In this document: positions 8,105 through 17,800 of the stretch, piece after piece
Layout of the letters: each line of letters opens with the position of its first letter
How positions within the stretch are numbered: position 1 is the stretch's first letter
NCBI GenBank assembly: GCA_964367685.1
Contig: CAYIYM010000018.1
Span: 1 to 44,550 of the forward strand
DNA from: CAUPWF01 sp964367685
GTDB taxonomy: Bacteria > Bacillota > Clostridia > Lachnospirales > Lachnospiraceae
DNA: 44,550 nucleotides
Direction: 5' to 3'
Made by a program: the position numbers and the translations under genes
The notes under the pieces: model-generated
What the model was told of the DNA's origin: nothing
The model's input: the letters and a program-made list of their open reading frames with translations, nothing else
The model's database searches: none

Positions 8105-9055
8105 ATGTTAGCAATAGAATTAACATCCCAACAGATGAATATTATTAATGCATCTGTGTCAGGGTCGAATATACAGGTAAAACGCTCGTATGTAGTGCCT
8201 ATGCCATCAGAAGGTATTAAGAATGGTACAATTGATATGCAGAAAGTGGTTGCAGATAAAATCAAAGAGTTCTTCTTCGAGAACGGTATCAAAGAGAAGA
8301 AGGTGTGCTTTAGTATTGAAAGTACGCTAGTAAAATCAAAACGTATGAAGATTCCTTATGTAGACGAGAAGCGTACATTGGACTTTATTCGTCATGAGAT
8401 GGGAAGTATTATATCGGAAGAGCGATTTATTATTGATTATGTTATTCATAAGATGTATAAAGAAGGCAAAAAAGCAATGATTGACACAACTGCATATGTA
8501 ATTCCGGTAGATGTGTTCGAGCGTTATGTGCAATTATCAAAGGAAATGGGATGGAAGATTGTAAGATTTGATATCTTGAATGATTCTTTGGAGAAACAAA
8601 TCCACTGTGATAAGAAATTACGTACCATCAAAGGATTTGTGGATGTTCCAGAGCAACCATCTTGGACTAAGAAAGTATGGTTTGGGGTATATGATGAACG
8701 TTTCAAGATTGCAACAAGAGATGTTTACGGGAAGTTGTCTTTCCGCACCATTATGGCAGGACTCCCAGAGTATTTATCGCCAGAGGAATTAGATGAAGAG
8801 ATGATGAAGCGTTGTATCAGTGAATTACAACAACACATTGTAATGCAAGAAAATATGGATGAAGAAAATCTCATCGAAGAAATTGAAGTGTTTGGGGAGT
8901 ACAAGGGAATTGGAAAGCTTCCAAAAATCATTAGTGAAGTCTTCGAAATTCGAGCAGGATTAATCCAAATGCCAAAAAATGTAAAAGGAATTGATCAAAA
9001 TGCCTATCCAATCTTTGTTGGAACTATTGGTAGCTTGATTACTGATAGGAGGTAA
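8105..9055 (+). CDS. pilM: PilM-like actin-fold pilus assembly protein
   Basis: This 316-residue protein is a divergent PilM, the cytoplasmic actin-like ATPase that docks to the N-terminus of PilN. Evidence is the opening MLAIELTSQQMNIINA (phosphate-1-like strand pair), the typical VCFSIESTLVKSKRMKIPYV segment around residues 65-85, and its position directly before the PilN- and PilO-like genes. It lacks transmembrane segments. The second half is less conserved than in well-known PilM proteins; I could not identify all nucleotide-contacting motifs, so ATP binding is uncertain. ATG 8105 follows GGAGG with six bases spacing. The last codons contain the AGGAGG used by the next gene. Confidence 0.75.
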   Translation: MLAIELTSQQMNIINASVSGSNIQVKRSYVVPMPSEGIKNGTIDMQKVVADKIKEFFFENGIKEKKVCFSIESTLVKSKRMKIPYVDEKRTLDFIRHEMGSIISEERFIIDYVIHKMYKEGKKAMIDTTAYVIPVDVFERYVQLSKEMGWKIVRFDILNDSLEKQIHCDKKLRTIKGFVDVPEQPSWTKKVWFGVYDERFKIATRDVYGKLSFRTIMAGLPEYLSPEELDEEMMKRCISELQQHIVMQENMDEENLIEEIEVFGEYKGIGKLPKIISEVFEIRAGLIQMPKNVKGIDQNAYPIFVGTIGSLITDRR

Positions 9056-9058
9056 GGG

Positions 9059-9679
9059 ATGAAAATAACAAAAAGAGATCATATTGTCGACTTTTATAGT
9101 CGATACCTAGAATTAGAAGATCCAAATGCAGTGAGTGCGAAGAAGAGTAGTAATGTGATTTACTTATCGTGTATGCTCTTAATACTTCTTGTAGTATACT
9201 ATTGGTACTCTTTATTTAGCGAAACCGTACGAATTGATGATTATATTGCAGAACAACAAGCTTATATGAGTTCTCCAGAGGCAATTGAGCAATATACACA
9301 CAACTTAGAATACCAAGAGAAGATTACGGCCTTGAATGATTACAATACAGCATCAGTAACTTACTTGGAACAACTTGCAGCAAGTAGACGTTTTAATAGT
9401 AACTGGGTAACAGAATACGATGGTTACATGCAGGCGGCAGTTGGAAGTGCTGGAGAAATCCTATATTTTTCTTACGATAACGGGGCGTTACTTCTAGAGT
9501 GTGAGACAGCAACGGTAGAGCAACCGAAGATCTTTGCTGAGTACTTAAGTGGATTGACCAATGAAGATGGAACACCGAAATTTATCGATGTGAATTATAC
9601 TGGATTTACAGAACAAGATTCTGGAAGATCCCTCTTTACCATAGAAGTGATTCTTTGGGAAAGACAAGCCACACAATAG
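9059..9679 (+). CDS. pilN: PilN-like pilus assembly protein
   Basis: This 206-residue bitopic protein has a cytoplasmic N-terminus of about 32 residues, one transmembrane helix (about 34-52, LSCMLLILLVVYYWYSLF), then a coiled-coil-like stretch and a small periplasm-side domain. This is the plan of PilN, which binds PilM inside the cell and PilO outside. The N-terminal segment MKITKRDHIVDFYSRYL would be the PilM-binding part, though the classical INLLP motif is not recognisable. Its start lies three bases after the pilM stop, with AGGAGG at 9047-9052 inside pilM, so the two are translationally coupled. The call rests mostly on architecture and gene order. Confidence 0.7.
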   Translation: MKITKRDHIVDFYSRYLELEDPNAVSAKKSSNVIYLSCMLLILLVVYYWYSLFSETVRIDDYIAEQQAYMSSPEAIEQYTHNLEYQEKITALNDYNTASVTYLEQLAASRRFNSNWVTEYDGYMQAAVGSAGEILYFSYDNGALLLECETATVEQPKIFAEYLSGLTNEDGTPKFIDVNYTGFTEQDSGRSLFTIEVILWERQATQ

Positions 9680-9700
9680 GAAGGGTAAGGGGAATAGAAT

Positions 9701-10381
9701 ATGAATTTTTCAATAACAGAAAGTCAGAAACGACTACTAACCTTCTTAGTATCGGTGTTGATTTGTGTAGGTATGTATACCATGATGATTCAACCGACAC
9801 AGACGAAGTTAGAAGCGTTACGTATTAATGAAGAAACAGTGAAGCAAGAGGTAGAGGCCTTCAAATTAGTGGCCAATGATGTAACTGCCGAGGCGAGATA
9901 CTTGGACTTATTGGCAGAATCTCAGATAAGCTTCGAAGAGAATTATGAGAGCTTCAAGGCCAATGAGGTAATCGAAGAAATCTTAGCAGCAGAAGGAATT
10001 GCCATCACTAGCTTACAAATTGGAGAGTATGCACCAATTGATGATGGTACTTACGAAGCTAAGGTTGTACAACCAGATACACCGGAAGAGCAGACTCAGA
10101 TGGTAACCATGATGAATAATCCTGTGTTAATGGAGCTATTACTAAAGTCTACCATGCGATTTACCGTAGATGCAAGTAATGACCAACACCTAGAGCTAAT
10201 TGATGCGATTAACAATGTGGCACCAGTAGCCCCAGGAGAAGCTAGCCCATCTCGCTATTGTATGGAAGTAGTGAATACATATTACGATAAGTATAGTGAT
10301 GCGGATTATTTGAGTTTCGAGGTGAACTTCTATGGAATGGTACCACCACCAGAAGAAGATGTTCAGGTAAGCGAGGAATAA
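9701..10381 (+). CDS. pilO: PilO-like pilus assembly protein
   Basis: This 226-residue protein has a 10-residue cytoplasmic tail, a transmembrane helix at about residues 11-32 (LLTFLVSVLICVGMYTMMI), a coiled coil (about 35-75) and a C-terminal alpha/beta domain. This matches PilO, the bitopic partner of PilN. Ser and Glu-rich stretches near the end (PPPEEDVQVSEE) are acidic. Gene order PilM-PilN-PilO supports the call; sequence similarity alone is weak. One base separates its stop from the prepilin peptidase start. There is no PilP or PilQ gene, as expected for a monoderm. Confidence 0.7.
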   Translation: MNFSITESQKRLLTFLVSVLICVGMYTMMIQPTQTKLEALRINEETVKQEVEAFKLVANDVTAEARYLDLLAESQISFEENYESFKANEVIEEILAAEGIAITSLQIGEYAPIDDGTYEAKVVQPDTPEEQTQMVTMMNNPVLMELLLKSTMRFTVDASNDQHLELIDAINNVAPVAPGEASPSRYCMEVVNTYYDKYSDADYLSFEVNFYGMVPPPEEDVQVSEE

Positions 10382-10382
10382 G

Positions 10383-11138
10383 ATGGAAATATTAGGTCAA
10401 GTATATTATATGATTATAGCATTAATTGTAGGGAGTTTTCTCAATGCTTGTATCTACCGTCTATCGAATAAACTAACCATGAAAGATAATAAGGGAAGAT
10501 CTATGTGCCCATCGTGTCAACACACCTTGCGGGCAGTGGATCTAATCCCGGTCCTAAGTTATGTAAGTCTAGGCGGAAAGTGTCGATATTGTAAGGCGAA
10601 GATATCGAAACAATACCCATTGATAGAACTGGCAAATGTGGTATTATGGGGGCTCTTATTATTGGAATTTGGGTGGAGTGTAAAGACAGGAGTTTTGGCT
10701 GTCTTTTTCTCTGTTTTATTAGTAATGTTGATGGTAGATCTGAAAGCAATGATTATTCCCCATGTATTAACAGGAACAATCCTCCTCTTGGCAATTATAT
10801 CCTTCTTTGTACCAGAATTTGCAGGTGTCAAGGAACAATTAATTGGTTGTCTTGTGGTAAGTGTTCCGATGCAGATTATTGCCATTGTAATCCCGGGAGG
10901 ATTCGGTGGTGGAGATATTAACCTTATGGCAGTTGCAGGACTGTTATTAGGATACAAAATCATTGTGGTATCCATGTTCTTTGCACTAATAGTAGGAGCA
11001 ATCTATGGGGTAGTAGTAATGAAGGGGCAGAGAAAGAAAGGAATGCGAATTCCCTTTGGTCCATTCCTAGCAGTGGGAATGTATATTAGTACCTTTTTTG
11101 GAGAAGGCATGTGGGATTCTTATATGGCGTTATTTTAA
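10383..11138 (+). CDS. pilD: Prepilin peptidase (A24 aspartic family)
   Basis: This 251-residue polytopic membrane enzyme cleaves class III leaders after Gly and usually N-methylates the new N-terminal residue. It shows the bifunctional layout. The N-terminal part has the four-Cys zinc motif (C42, C45, C67, C70) inside the family segment MCPSC…LSLGG-like…KCRYC…YPLIELAN. The catalytic aspartates are D119 (MMVDLKAMIIP) and D178 in GGFGGGDINL, the GxGD motif. Several hydrophobic helices fill the rest. Likely substrates in this window are the proteins at 4132, 4633, 14159 and 14871, and perhaps the one at 3439. GAGGAA before the start lies within the end of pilO. Confidence 0.95.
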   Translation: MEILGQVYYMIIALIVGSFLNACIYRLSNKLTMKDNKGRSMCPSCQHTLRAVDLIPVLSYVSLGGKCRYCKAKISKQYPLIELANVVLWGLLLLEFGWSVKTGVLAVFFSVLLVMLMVDLKAMIIPHVLTGTILLLAIISFFVPEFAGVKEQLIGCLVVSVPMQIIAIVIPGGFGGGDINLMAVAGLLLGYKIIVVSMFFALIVGAIYGVVVMKGQRKKGMRIPFGPFLAVGMYISTFFGEGMWDSYMALF

Positions 11139-11153
11139 GGAGGCGCAACGAGT

Positions 11154-12899
11154 ATGGAAATGGTTAAAAATTACGAAGGGTTGAAAGAAGTGAATGCCAG
11201 AAGGCAAAGCATTGAGATCATCCTTTTGAAGATGGGAATTATCACCCAAGAAATGATAGATGCTGCGCTACTAGAACAGGCAGAGAATCCGCTCAAGAAG
11301 ATAGATCAGATTCTTCTTGAGAACGGAAGTATTACGGAATTTGATTGGATTCGTGCAGTAGGCGTGAAATACAAGATTCCCCTTGTGAATCTAGCGGCTC
11401 AAACAATTGGAACGAATGTATTGAAGTATTTGTCGGAAAAGGAAGCCGTAGACATGTGTGTAATTCCTGTCTATGAGACAGAGTATCTACTCCACGTGGC
11501 AACCAGTGATCCACTAAATCACGTTGCCTTCGATACCATCAGTCATAGTAGCGGGAAGCAGGTAATGCCTCTACTAGCCACGTCCAAAGATATTATAGGA
11601 GCCATTAATCAGAATTACATTCGTCAAGAGATTGTACAGATTATGCGACAAATCGAAGTGGAATTCGCCGCTGAAATACAAGTGGAAGAAGAAGCAGAAA
11701 TGGTTGACCTTAGTGAATTTACGGATGATGGGGAAGACGATGGGAATTCTGTAACACAGGCGGTACGCGTTATTATGGAACAGGCCTACCAACGAGGTGC
11801 CAGTGACGTGCATATAGAACCGATCGATAAGATGGTTGTGGTTCGTATCCGTGTAGATGGAAGTCTTGTAGAGACAATGTCTTTCACGAAGCGTGCCTAT
11901 GCCCAGATTGTCAGTCGATTCAAAGTATTAGGCGGACTAGACATTGGAGAGAAGAGGGTTCCGCAAGACGGTCGTATTAGTATGATCATTAATGAGAAGA
12001 AGATCAATATGCGTCTTTCGACACTACCAGTACTAGATGGTGAGAAAATCGTAGTTCGTATCTTAGGTAGTGGAGATCCAGAAGATGTATTGAAGCTAGA
12101 AGACTTGGATATGGAACCATATAATTATGAACTGTTGAATGAGATCCTTGCAAGACCGAATGGAATTGTACTTATTACAGGTCCAACAGGAAGTGGTAAG
12201 AGTACAACGGTTTATGCAGGGTTGAAGAAATTGTTCGAACCAACCATTAATATTATTACCGTTGAAGACCCGGTGGAACGTATCCTACCAGGGGTGAATC
12301 AAGTTCAGGTAAATCCCAAGGCAGGATTAACTTTCTCGACAGGACTCCGCTCGATTCTTCGACAGGATCCAGATATTATTATGATTGGAGAGATTCGAGA
12401 CAATGAAACGGCAGAGATTGCAGCAAAAGCAGCGATTACAGGTCACTTAGTAGTGGCTACCCTACACACCAATGATGCAGCTTCTGCATTTATGCGTCTA
12501 ATGGATATGGGGGTAGAACCTTATCTGGTGTCCTCGGCAGTTGCAGGTGTCGTAGCCCAGTTATTGGTGAAGCGAATCTGTCAACATTGTTCAGAAGTAT
12601 ACGAACCAACGGCGGAACAGTTATCCCATTTAGAAGAGCCATATCCTGAGAAGATGTACAAGGGGCGAGGTTGCCCATTGTGTAACAATACAGGGTACAA
12701 GGGTCGTATAGGAGTCTATGAGGTGATTAAGGTGGATGAAGAAATCCGCAAAATGATCAATGACCATGTGGATTCGGAAACCATTAATCAGTATTTAAAA
12801 GAACAGTGTGGATTTAAAACCATAATTGACAATGCAAGACTGCTTGTGGATCGTGGAGTGACCACTGTAGATGAATTAATTCGTATTAAGAATAGTTAG
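11154..12899 (+). CDS. pilB: Type IV pilus extension ATPase PilB
   Basis: This 581-residue hexameric GspE/PilB-type ATPase powers pilus extension at the cytoplasmic face. Residues about 15-80 form a degenerate MshEN domain (SIEIILLKMGIITQEMID, then KIDQILLENGSITEFDWI), which in other PilB/GspE proteins binds c-di-GMP. The central N2 domain includes RGASDVHIEP. The ATPase domain has Walker A GPTGSGKS at 343-350, the Asp box and the Walker B region DPDIIMIGEIRD, and His box LVVATLHTNDAA. A tetracysteine zinc motif follows (CQHCSEVYEP…CPLCNNTGYKGR), which separates extension from retraction ATPases. Length is normal. AAGGAGG at about 11138-11144 serves ATG 11154. Confidence 0.96.
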   Translation: MEMVKNYEGLKEVNARRQSIEIILLKMGIITQEMIDAALLEQAENPLKKIDQILLENGSITEFDWIRAVGVKYKIPLVNLAAQTIGTNVLKYLSEKEAVDMCVIPVYETEYLLHVATSDPLNHVAFDTISHSSGKQVMPLLATSKDIIGAINQNYIRQEIVQIMRQIEVEFAAEIQVEEEAEMVDLSEFTDDGEDDGNSVTQAVRVIMEQAYQRGASDVHIEPIDKMVVVRIRVDGSLVETMSFTKRAYAQIVSRFKVLGGLDIGEKRVPQDGRISMIINEKKINMRLSTLPVLDGEKIVVRILGSGDPEDVLKLEDLDMEPYNYELLNEILARPNGIVLITGPTGSGKSTTVYAGLKKLFEPTINIITVEDPVERILPGVNQVQVNPKAGLTFSTGLRSILRQDPDIIMIGEIRDNETAEIAAKAAITGHLVVATLHTNDAASAFMRLMDMGVEPYLVSSAVAGVVAQLLVKRICQHCSEVYEPTAEQLSHLEEPYPEKMYKGRGCPLCNNTGYKGRIGVYEVIKVDEEIRKMINDHVDSETINQYLKEQCGFKTIIDNARLLVDRGVTTVDELIRIKNS

Positions 12900-12909
12900 G
12901 GAGAAGAAG

Positions 12910-13983
12910 ATGAGTCAAGAAAATAAAAAAGTAATTGATATTATGATTGACCGCTGTAGAGATACACGTGTGTCGGATTTACACTTCACAAAAGATATGC
13001 CGCCTCTATCACGAAGAGATGGTGACTTAGTGAAGATGGATGGAGTTAGCCCACTATCAGGGGAACAAATCGAGAAGATAGCGAACTCTATGTTAGAAGA
13101 AATTGGAGAGAAATATACAAATAAACGTGACTTTGACTTCTGTTACGTAGGAACAAATGGAACGAGAAACCGTGTCAATGTCTACACCCAATATGGAAGC
13201 CCAGCCATTGCCATTCGTTTGTTGAATGATAATATTCCTACCATTGATGAGTTGAACCTTCCTGCTTTATTCAAGACCTTGTCTATGCAACCTCGTGGAT
13301 TACTGCTTGTAACAGGTCCAACAGGTAGTGGTAAGAGTACAACTCTTGCTGCCATGATTGATCATATTAACTGCAATAAGAAGGCACATATATTGACTTT
13401 TGAAGATCCAATCGAGTATAAACACAACCATAAGCAATCGATTATCAACCAACGAGAAGTCGGAGTAGACGTAGAAGATTTTGGTTTGGCCCTAAAGTCA
13501 GCCCTTCGTGAAGACCCAGACGTAATCCTAGTAGGAGAGATGCGTGACATCGTTACTACAAGTTCGGCGGTTATGGCGGCAGAGACCGGTCACTTTGTAA
13601 TGTCGACTCTTCATACAACAGGGGCTGCAAGTACAATTGACCGTATCATAGATCAATTCCCTTCTGAGCAGCAAGAACAAATGCGTGTCCTACTATCTCA
13701 AGTACTTCGTGGGGTAATTACGCAGACCCTTATACCGAAGTTAGATGGAACAGGTCGTGTGCCAGCCTTCGAAATTATGATATGCAACAGTGCTATCTCC
13801 AACTTGATTCGTGAGAATAAGTGTCATCAGATTGCATCGGTTCTACAAACAGGTCAAAAGAGTGGAATGCAATCCCTAGATTCCCACATTGCACGTTTGA
13901 TCCAAACCAATGTAATTTCTTACAAAGCAGGGTTGGAAAAATGTGTGGATGAGAAGGTTCTTAATAATTATTTAGGAAGATAA
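12910..13983 (+). CDS. pilT: Type IV pilus retraction ATPase PilT
   Basis: This 357-residue protein is the PilT class of secretion ATPase, which disassembles pili and drives twitching. It begins with the PilT N-domain (VSDLHFTKDMPPLSRRDGDL), then Walker A GPTGSGKS at 136-143, the Walker B region DPDVILVGEMRD, and the His box FVMSTLHTTGAA. The PilT-specific C-terminal motif AIRNLIRE appears as AISNLIRE at 295-302. No zinc tetracysteine is present, which also argues for PilT over PilB. Eleven bases separate it from pilB. Its presence suggests that the pili retract. It is the last gene of the cluster begun at 2012; I see no clear terminator right after it. Confidence 0.96.
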   Translation: MSQENKKVIDIMIDRCRDTRVSDLHFTKDMPPLSRRDGDLVKMDGVSPLSGEQIEKIANSMLEEIGEKYTNKRDFDFCYVGTNGTRNRVNVYTQYGSPAIAIRLLNDNIPTIDELNLPALFKTLSMQPRGLLLVTGPTGSGKSTTLAAMIDHINCNKKAHILTFEDPIEYKHNHKQSIINQREVGVDVEDFGLALKSALREDPDVILVGEMRDIVTTSSAVMAAETGHFVMSTLHTTGAASTIDRIIDQFPSEQQEQMRVLLSQVLRGVITQTLIPKLDGTGRVPAFEIMICNSAISNLIRENKCHQIASVLQTGQKSGMQSLDSHIARLIQTNVISYKAGLEKCVDEKVLNNYLGR

Positions 13984-14106
13984 TAAGAAAAGGTTGTAAA
14001 AAAGAAGTGTATTTTAAATGAAAACAGACAAAAAGCATGAAAAAACGACTAAAAATTACATGAAAAATACAATTCGAGAAATTTTTATAAACAATTATTA
14101 AATAAA

Positions 14107-14115
14107 TGTTATAAT
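14107..14115 (+). promoter_or_regulatory. Extended -10 promoter for the major pilin gene
   Basis: TGTTATAAT is a perfect extended -10 (TGnTATAAT), 44 bases before the pilin ATG. The upstream region is A/T-rich, as in UP elements, with no good -35. This indicates that the pilin gene, and perhaps the giant gene after it, is transcribed separately from the machinery cluster. Confidence 0.65.
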
Positions 14116-14158
14116 TTCTTTGATGTAGAATAAACGTAAACGAAAGGAAGAAAGAAAC

Positions 14159-14743
14159 ATGAAAAACAATTTAAGAAACAGAATCAAAAATGTTCAAGGT
14201 TTTACTTTGACAGAGATGATCGTAGTATTAGCGATCATTGGTATTTTAATCGCGTTAATCGCGCCAAACGTAGCGAGATTAATTGGTAGTGCACAAGAGA
14301 CAAGTGATGATGTAGTTGCTGATCAATTCTTAACAGCTGCTCAAGCTTACACAACAGATGCTATTAGATCTAACTTTAATGTTACTGCGGCAGCAGCAAC
14401 AAATGGTGGGGTGCCACTTACTAATCTTACAGCAACAGCATTAGGTGATGTGTATGTAAATAATGATGGAGATGCTTATACAGTAGCATTCCTTGGAGCA
14501 GATGGAGATACATTAATGTCTGATTCAGCTTTAGCAGCAGATGAAGGAGTTTTTATCTATCTTTCAGAGCAAGGTGCAGTAATGGGTACAGTATATTATA
14601 ACACTACTACAAGTGCAGTTATTTCTGTAGCTGGAACAGCTCCTGCTACTAAAGCACCTGCAGATACTGAGTTTATTGGTGAAGTGCTAAGAGAAGCAGA
14701 TGCAACAGTTGATCAAGCTACTGGAGTTATTACAACACCATAA
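14159..14743 (+). CDS. pilA: Major type IV pilin (PilA-like)
   Basis: This 194-residue prepilin has a 14-residue basic leader, then QGFTLTEMIVVLAIIGIL: cleavage after Gly14, mature Phe1, Glu5 and the long hydrophobic assembly helix. The globular part is rich in Ala, Thr, Asp and Val, with little charge and no Cys, as in abundant Gram-positive pilins. ATG 14159 follows AAAGGAAG. It has its own promoter and a downstream hairpin, consistent with much higher expression than the neighbours. It is the best candidate for the main fibre subunit; its leader is the closest match in the window to the leader of the giant protein downstream. It is slightly longer than the minimal type IVa pilin size. Confidence 0.93.
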   Translation: MKNNLRNRIKNVQGFTLTEMIVVLAIIGILIALIAPNVARLIGSAQETSDDVVADQFLTAAQAYTTDAIRSNFNVTAAAATNGGVPLTNLTATALGDVYVNNDGDAYTVAFLGADGDTLMSDSALAADEGVFIYLSEQGAVMGTVYYNTTTSAVISVAGTAPATKAPADTEFIGEVLREADATVDQATGVITTP

Positions 14744-14778
14744 TCTACCAAGATTAAAAAACAAATAATTAATACATC

Positions 14779-14810
14779 ACGGGACGGGGGTTTAGCCCGT
14801 TCCGTTATTT
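14779..14810 (+). terminator. Strong hairpin with weak T tract after the pilin gene
   Basis: ACGGGACGGG (14779-14788) pairs with CCCGTTCCGT (14796-14805) over ten pairs with one G-U, around a seven-base loop. Only TATTT follows, so termination is probably partial. It would let some transcripts continue into the giant gene while lowering its level relative to the pilin. It could equally stabilise the pilin mRNA 3' end. Confidence 0.75.
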
Positions 14811-14856
14811 GCATTTCAACTATAACTATAGAAGAAGTGCAAAAATCCAATTTAAT

Positions 14857-14864
14857 AAGGAGGA
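14857..14864 (+). promoter_or_regulatory. Strong ribosome binding site that sets the GTG start of the giant gene
   Basis: AAGGAGGA lies six bases before GTG 14871. An in-frame ATG at 14877 would be twelve bases away, so GTG is the better start. Either start keeps the prepilin leader intact. Confidence 0.85.
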
Positions 14865-14870
14865 TACCCA

Positions 14871-17800
14871 GTGAGTATGCTATTTCGACGCTTTAGTAAG
14901 CGTTGCAGCGACAAAAAAGGCTTCACACTCATGGAAGTAGTGATAGTCATAGCGATTATTGGTATTATTTCAACAATTGTCACTGTCAACGTAGGACGTC
15001 TTGCAAAAGAATCCTATATGCGTCGAGCCGATGATACAGCACAAGTAGTTTACATGGGATTGCAGACAGCTATGTCTGACTTGAAAGTTCGTGGAGAATT
15101 CGACGAAGTATTCAATGAAGATGCACTAGCGGCAGGTACATATAAAGTGCCCGAACATGCGATCACAGGTGGAACAGCTGATAGCATTGCTTACCCAGGC
15201 GTCACTAACCCAGATGGAACAGACATGGATCGAGAAGAACAACAAGAACTGATTGATTCAGGTAATATTGTATATTTACCACTGTCCATTGACGGAACAT
15301 TAAATGATTCTGAATTGATTCAAGATGTCTTGAAGAATTACATCGCTGACAAATCTATTTTCGAATACACAGTCATTGCTGAGATTAACTTAAGCAATAA
15401 GACAGTTCGTTCCGTATTTTATTCGGAAAGAGCAGATGAATTTGAATACGGCGATACGTTAGCAGGTATTACAGACGAAGAATTAAAATCCAGAGAAAAT
15501 ATTTTGATGCGTGAGCCAGGTGAGCTCGACGACAAGTGGCAAGGATACTATGGGATCTCCAGTGTTGGGGAAGATGAAGGTGTAGTGGATTTAGAGAATG
15601 AGAGAGTTGACATATATAATGACGACTTACTCGTGGTGGAATGGGCAGAGATGTTACCAGATGACATTGAAAGCAACGATTACGATGCATTAAAAGAAGT
15701 AACTTATGATGTATCTATTGTAAATGCTTATGATTCATCTTTGGTATATTACCAAATCGAAGACATTTCCCTTTATGATGAAACGGCACCAACAGAAGTT
15801 CCAACAGCGGGAATTACAGAGTTAGGAACATATGGTTTACCAATCTACGACTTGTATGAATACAATGATGCAGGTGAAAATGGAGTAGATCGGGCAAACG
15901 ATGATAGTAACAAAACTTCTTTTCCTACAAAAACGTTTAGCACATCACCAGATTTATCGGATCCAGGAACAATTGTTGATCTTGGGGACACAGAGCATCA
16001 AATAGCTTATTTCAAAGAAACAGGAGAAAGAGCAGGGACGTACCGACTAGTATTAGACAGTATGAATGGAGTGGATATTAGAACAAACTACCCTAATATT
16101 CCATGGGATGCAGATTTTAGAGTAGTTGTAGAAGGAAAACATGATGGAGTTGGATTCCAAGGTTCGTTAGCAGTGTCTGATGAATCTTCAAACGCGTATT
16201 TAGGAAATCAACGCGTGGAATTAACGGATGGAGTATCTGGAGCATCATTAGCAGATGGACGTTCGGCAAGAGGCTTCCATGTATTGAAAGATTTTGCGGC
16301 AGCAATTTCGGACGACACACCTCCTTCACAAAAGGCGCACTATGAATTTGGATATTCACGTCACCTAAAAAACATGAACTACATCGTACAAGATGTAGCG
16401 AATGATGGAGATGAACAAGAATTCCTTTTAACTAAGGATATTGATTGGAGCGTACAAGAAATTGGTCAAATTGAATATTTATCTGCAAGAGGAGATCTGA
16501 CAGCTGGACACAGAGTGACAGTATCGAATACAAAAGATAATATTAGTGTTCTGGAAACAGACACAAATGACCTTGAAACATTGGTTCCAATAGGACAGAA
16601 TGCAGACGGTACTAACGTACCATTTGAAGGACGCATTACTTCTGGACTAATGAGAGATACTAATGGCAATGTAGTCGTTCTTGAAAGTGGAACTCCAAGA
16701 CATGAGAGTTACACAATTAATAACTTAAAGATTGCAGGAGAAGTTGCAGCAGATGGAGTAACATCTAATGTTGTGACAATTGAATCTGAAAACTACATTG
16801 GTAATAACATTGGATTATTTTCAAATGTTGGAGAAGCCGGAACGATTGAAAACCTTACGATTGCAGGTGTAGCTGCACTAGGTACTGAGAATGTTGGAGC
16901 ATTTGCTGGTGAAGTAAGTGGTAGAGTGGAGAACTTGACAGTAGTCAAAAATTCAACACCTAATGCACACTCATCAATGACAATAGATTCAACTACAGGA
17001 CTATATCAGTTACAGACTTACAATGGAACGGAATTTACTCCTTCTGAGTATGCAGACACAACAGCAAGAATAGAATTCAAAGGAAATACAGTTCAAGCAG
17101 TAGCAACAGGAACCGAAGGTGGTATTAACGCCGGCGGATTATTTGGTATTGTGAGAGATGAAGGTCCTGACAATGATGAAGAAAATAGAGCCCAAATAGA
17201 GAATATTGCCAATGGTACGAAATTTATAAACCGAAGCGATGGACTCTTAAACAATGATGAGAAATTGACTCAAAACCCAACCGGTGGAGTTGCGACAGCA
17301 GATTCACTCAATGGTATCGCAGTTGAAGCATCTCAAGTTGCGGGTGGTATTGCAGGTAAACTTTCGAAAGACGTTGATTTGAAACAAGTGGTTAATACAG
17401 GTAGCGTAACTGTTATAGATGGCTATGCAGGTGGTGTTGCAGGTATTGTAGAACACAATGTTGATTTCATTGGTTATGATGAAGTAAATGCTCCATCAGC
17501 TGAAGGAAAAATCGACGAAGAATTAGAGTTAATGACAAAACAGTTGGAAGAATTAAAACTTCCTGAGTCAGAATTGGATATGGATGATACTGATAAACTG
17601 AAGGAATTAACTAGCACTGTAGTTCGTGTCTATGATCACGAATACAACAATAATCCAGTACAACTGGTATTTGCAGCAGATGCAGCCAATTATGGAGACA
17701 TTTCTGCTAAGTATCAAGCAGGTGGTATTTATGGAGCAGCTGTTTATCCAACAGATGAAACCTATCCAGATACTGCTCGAGTTACCGTAACAGACGTAGC

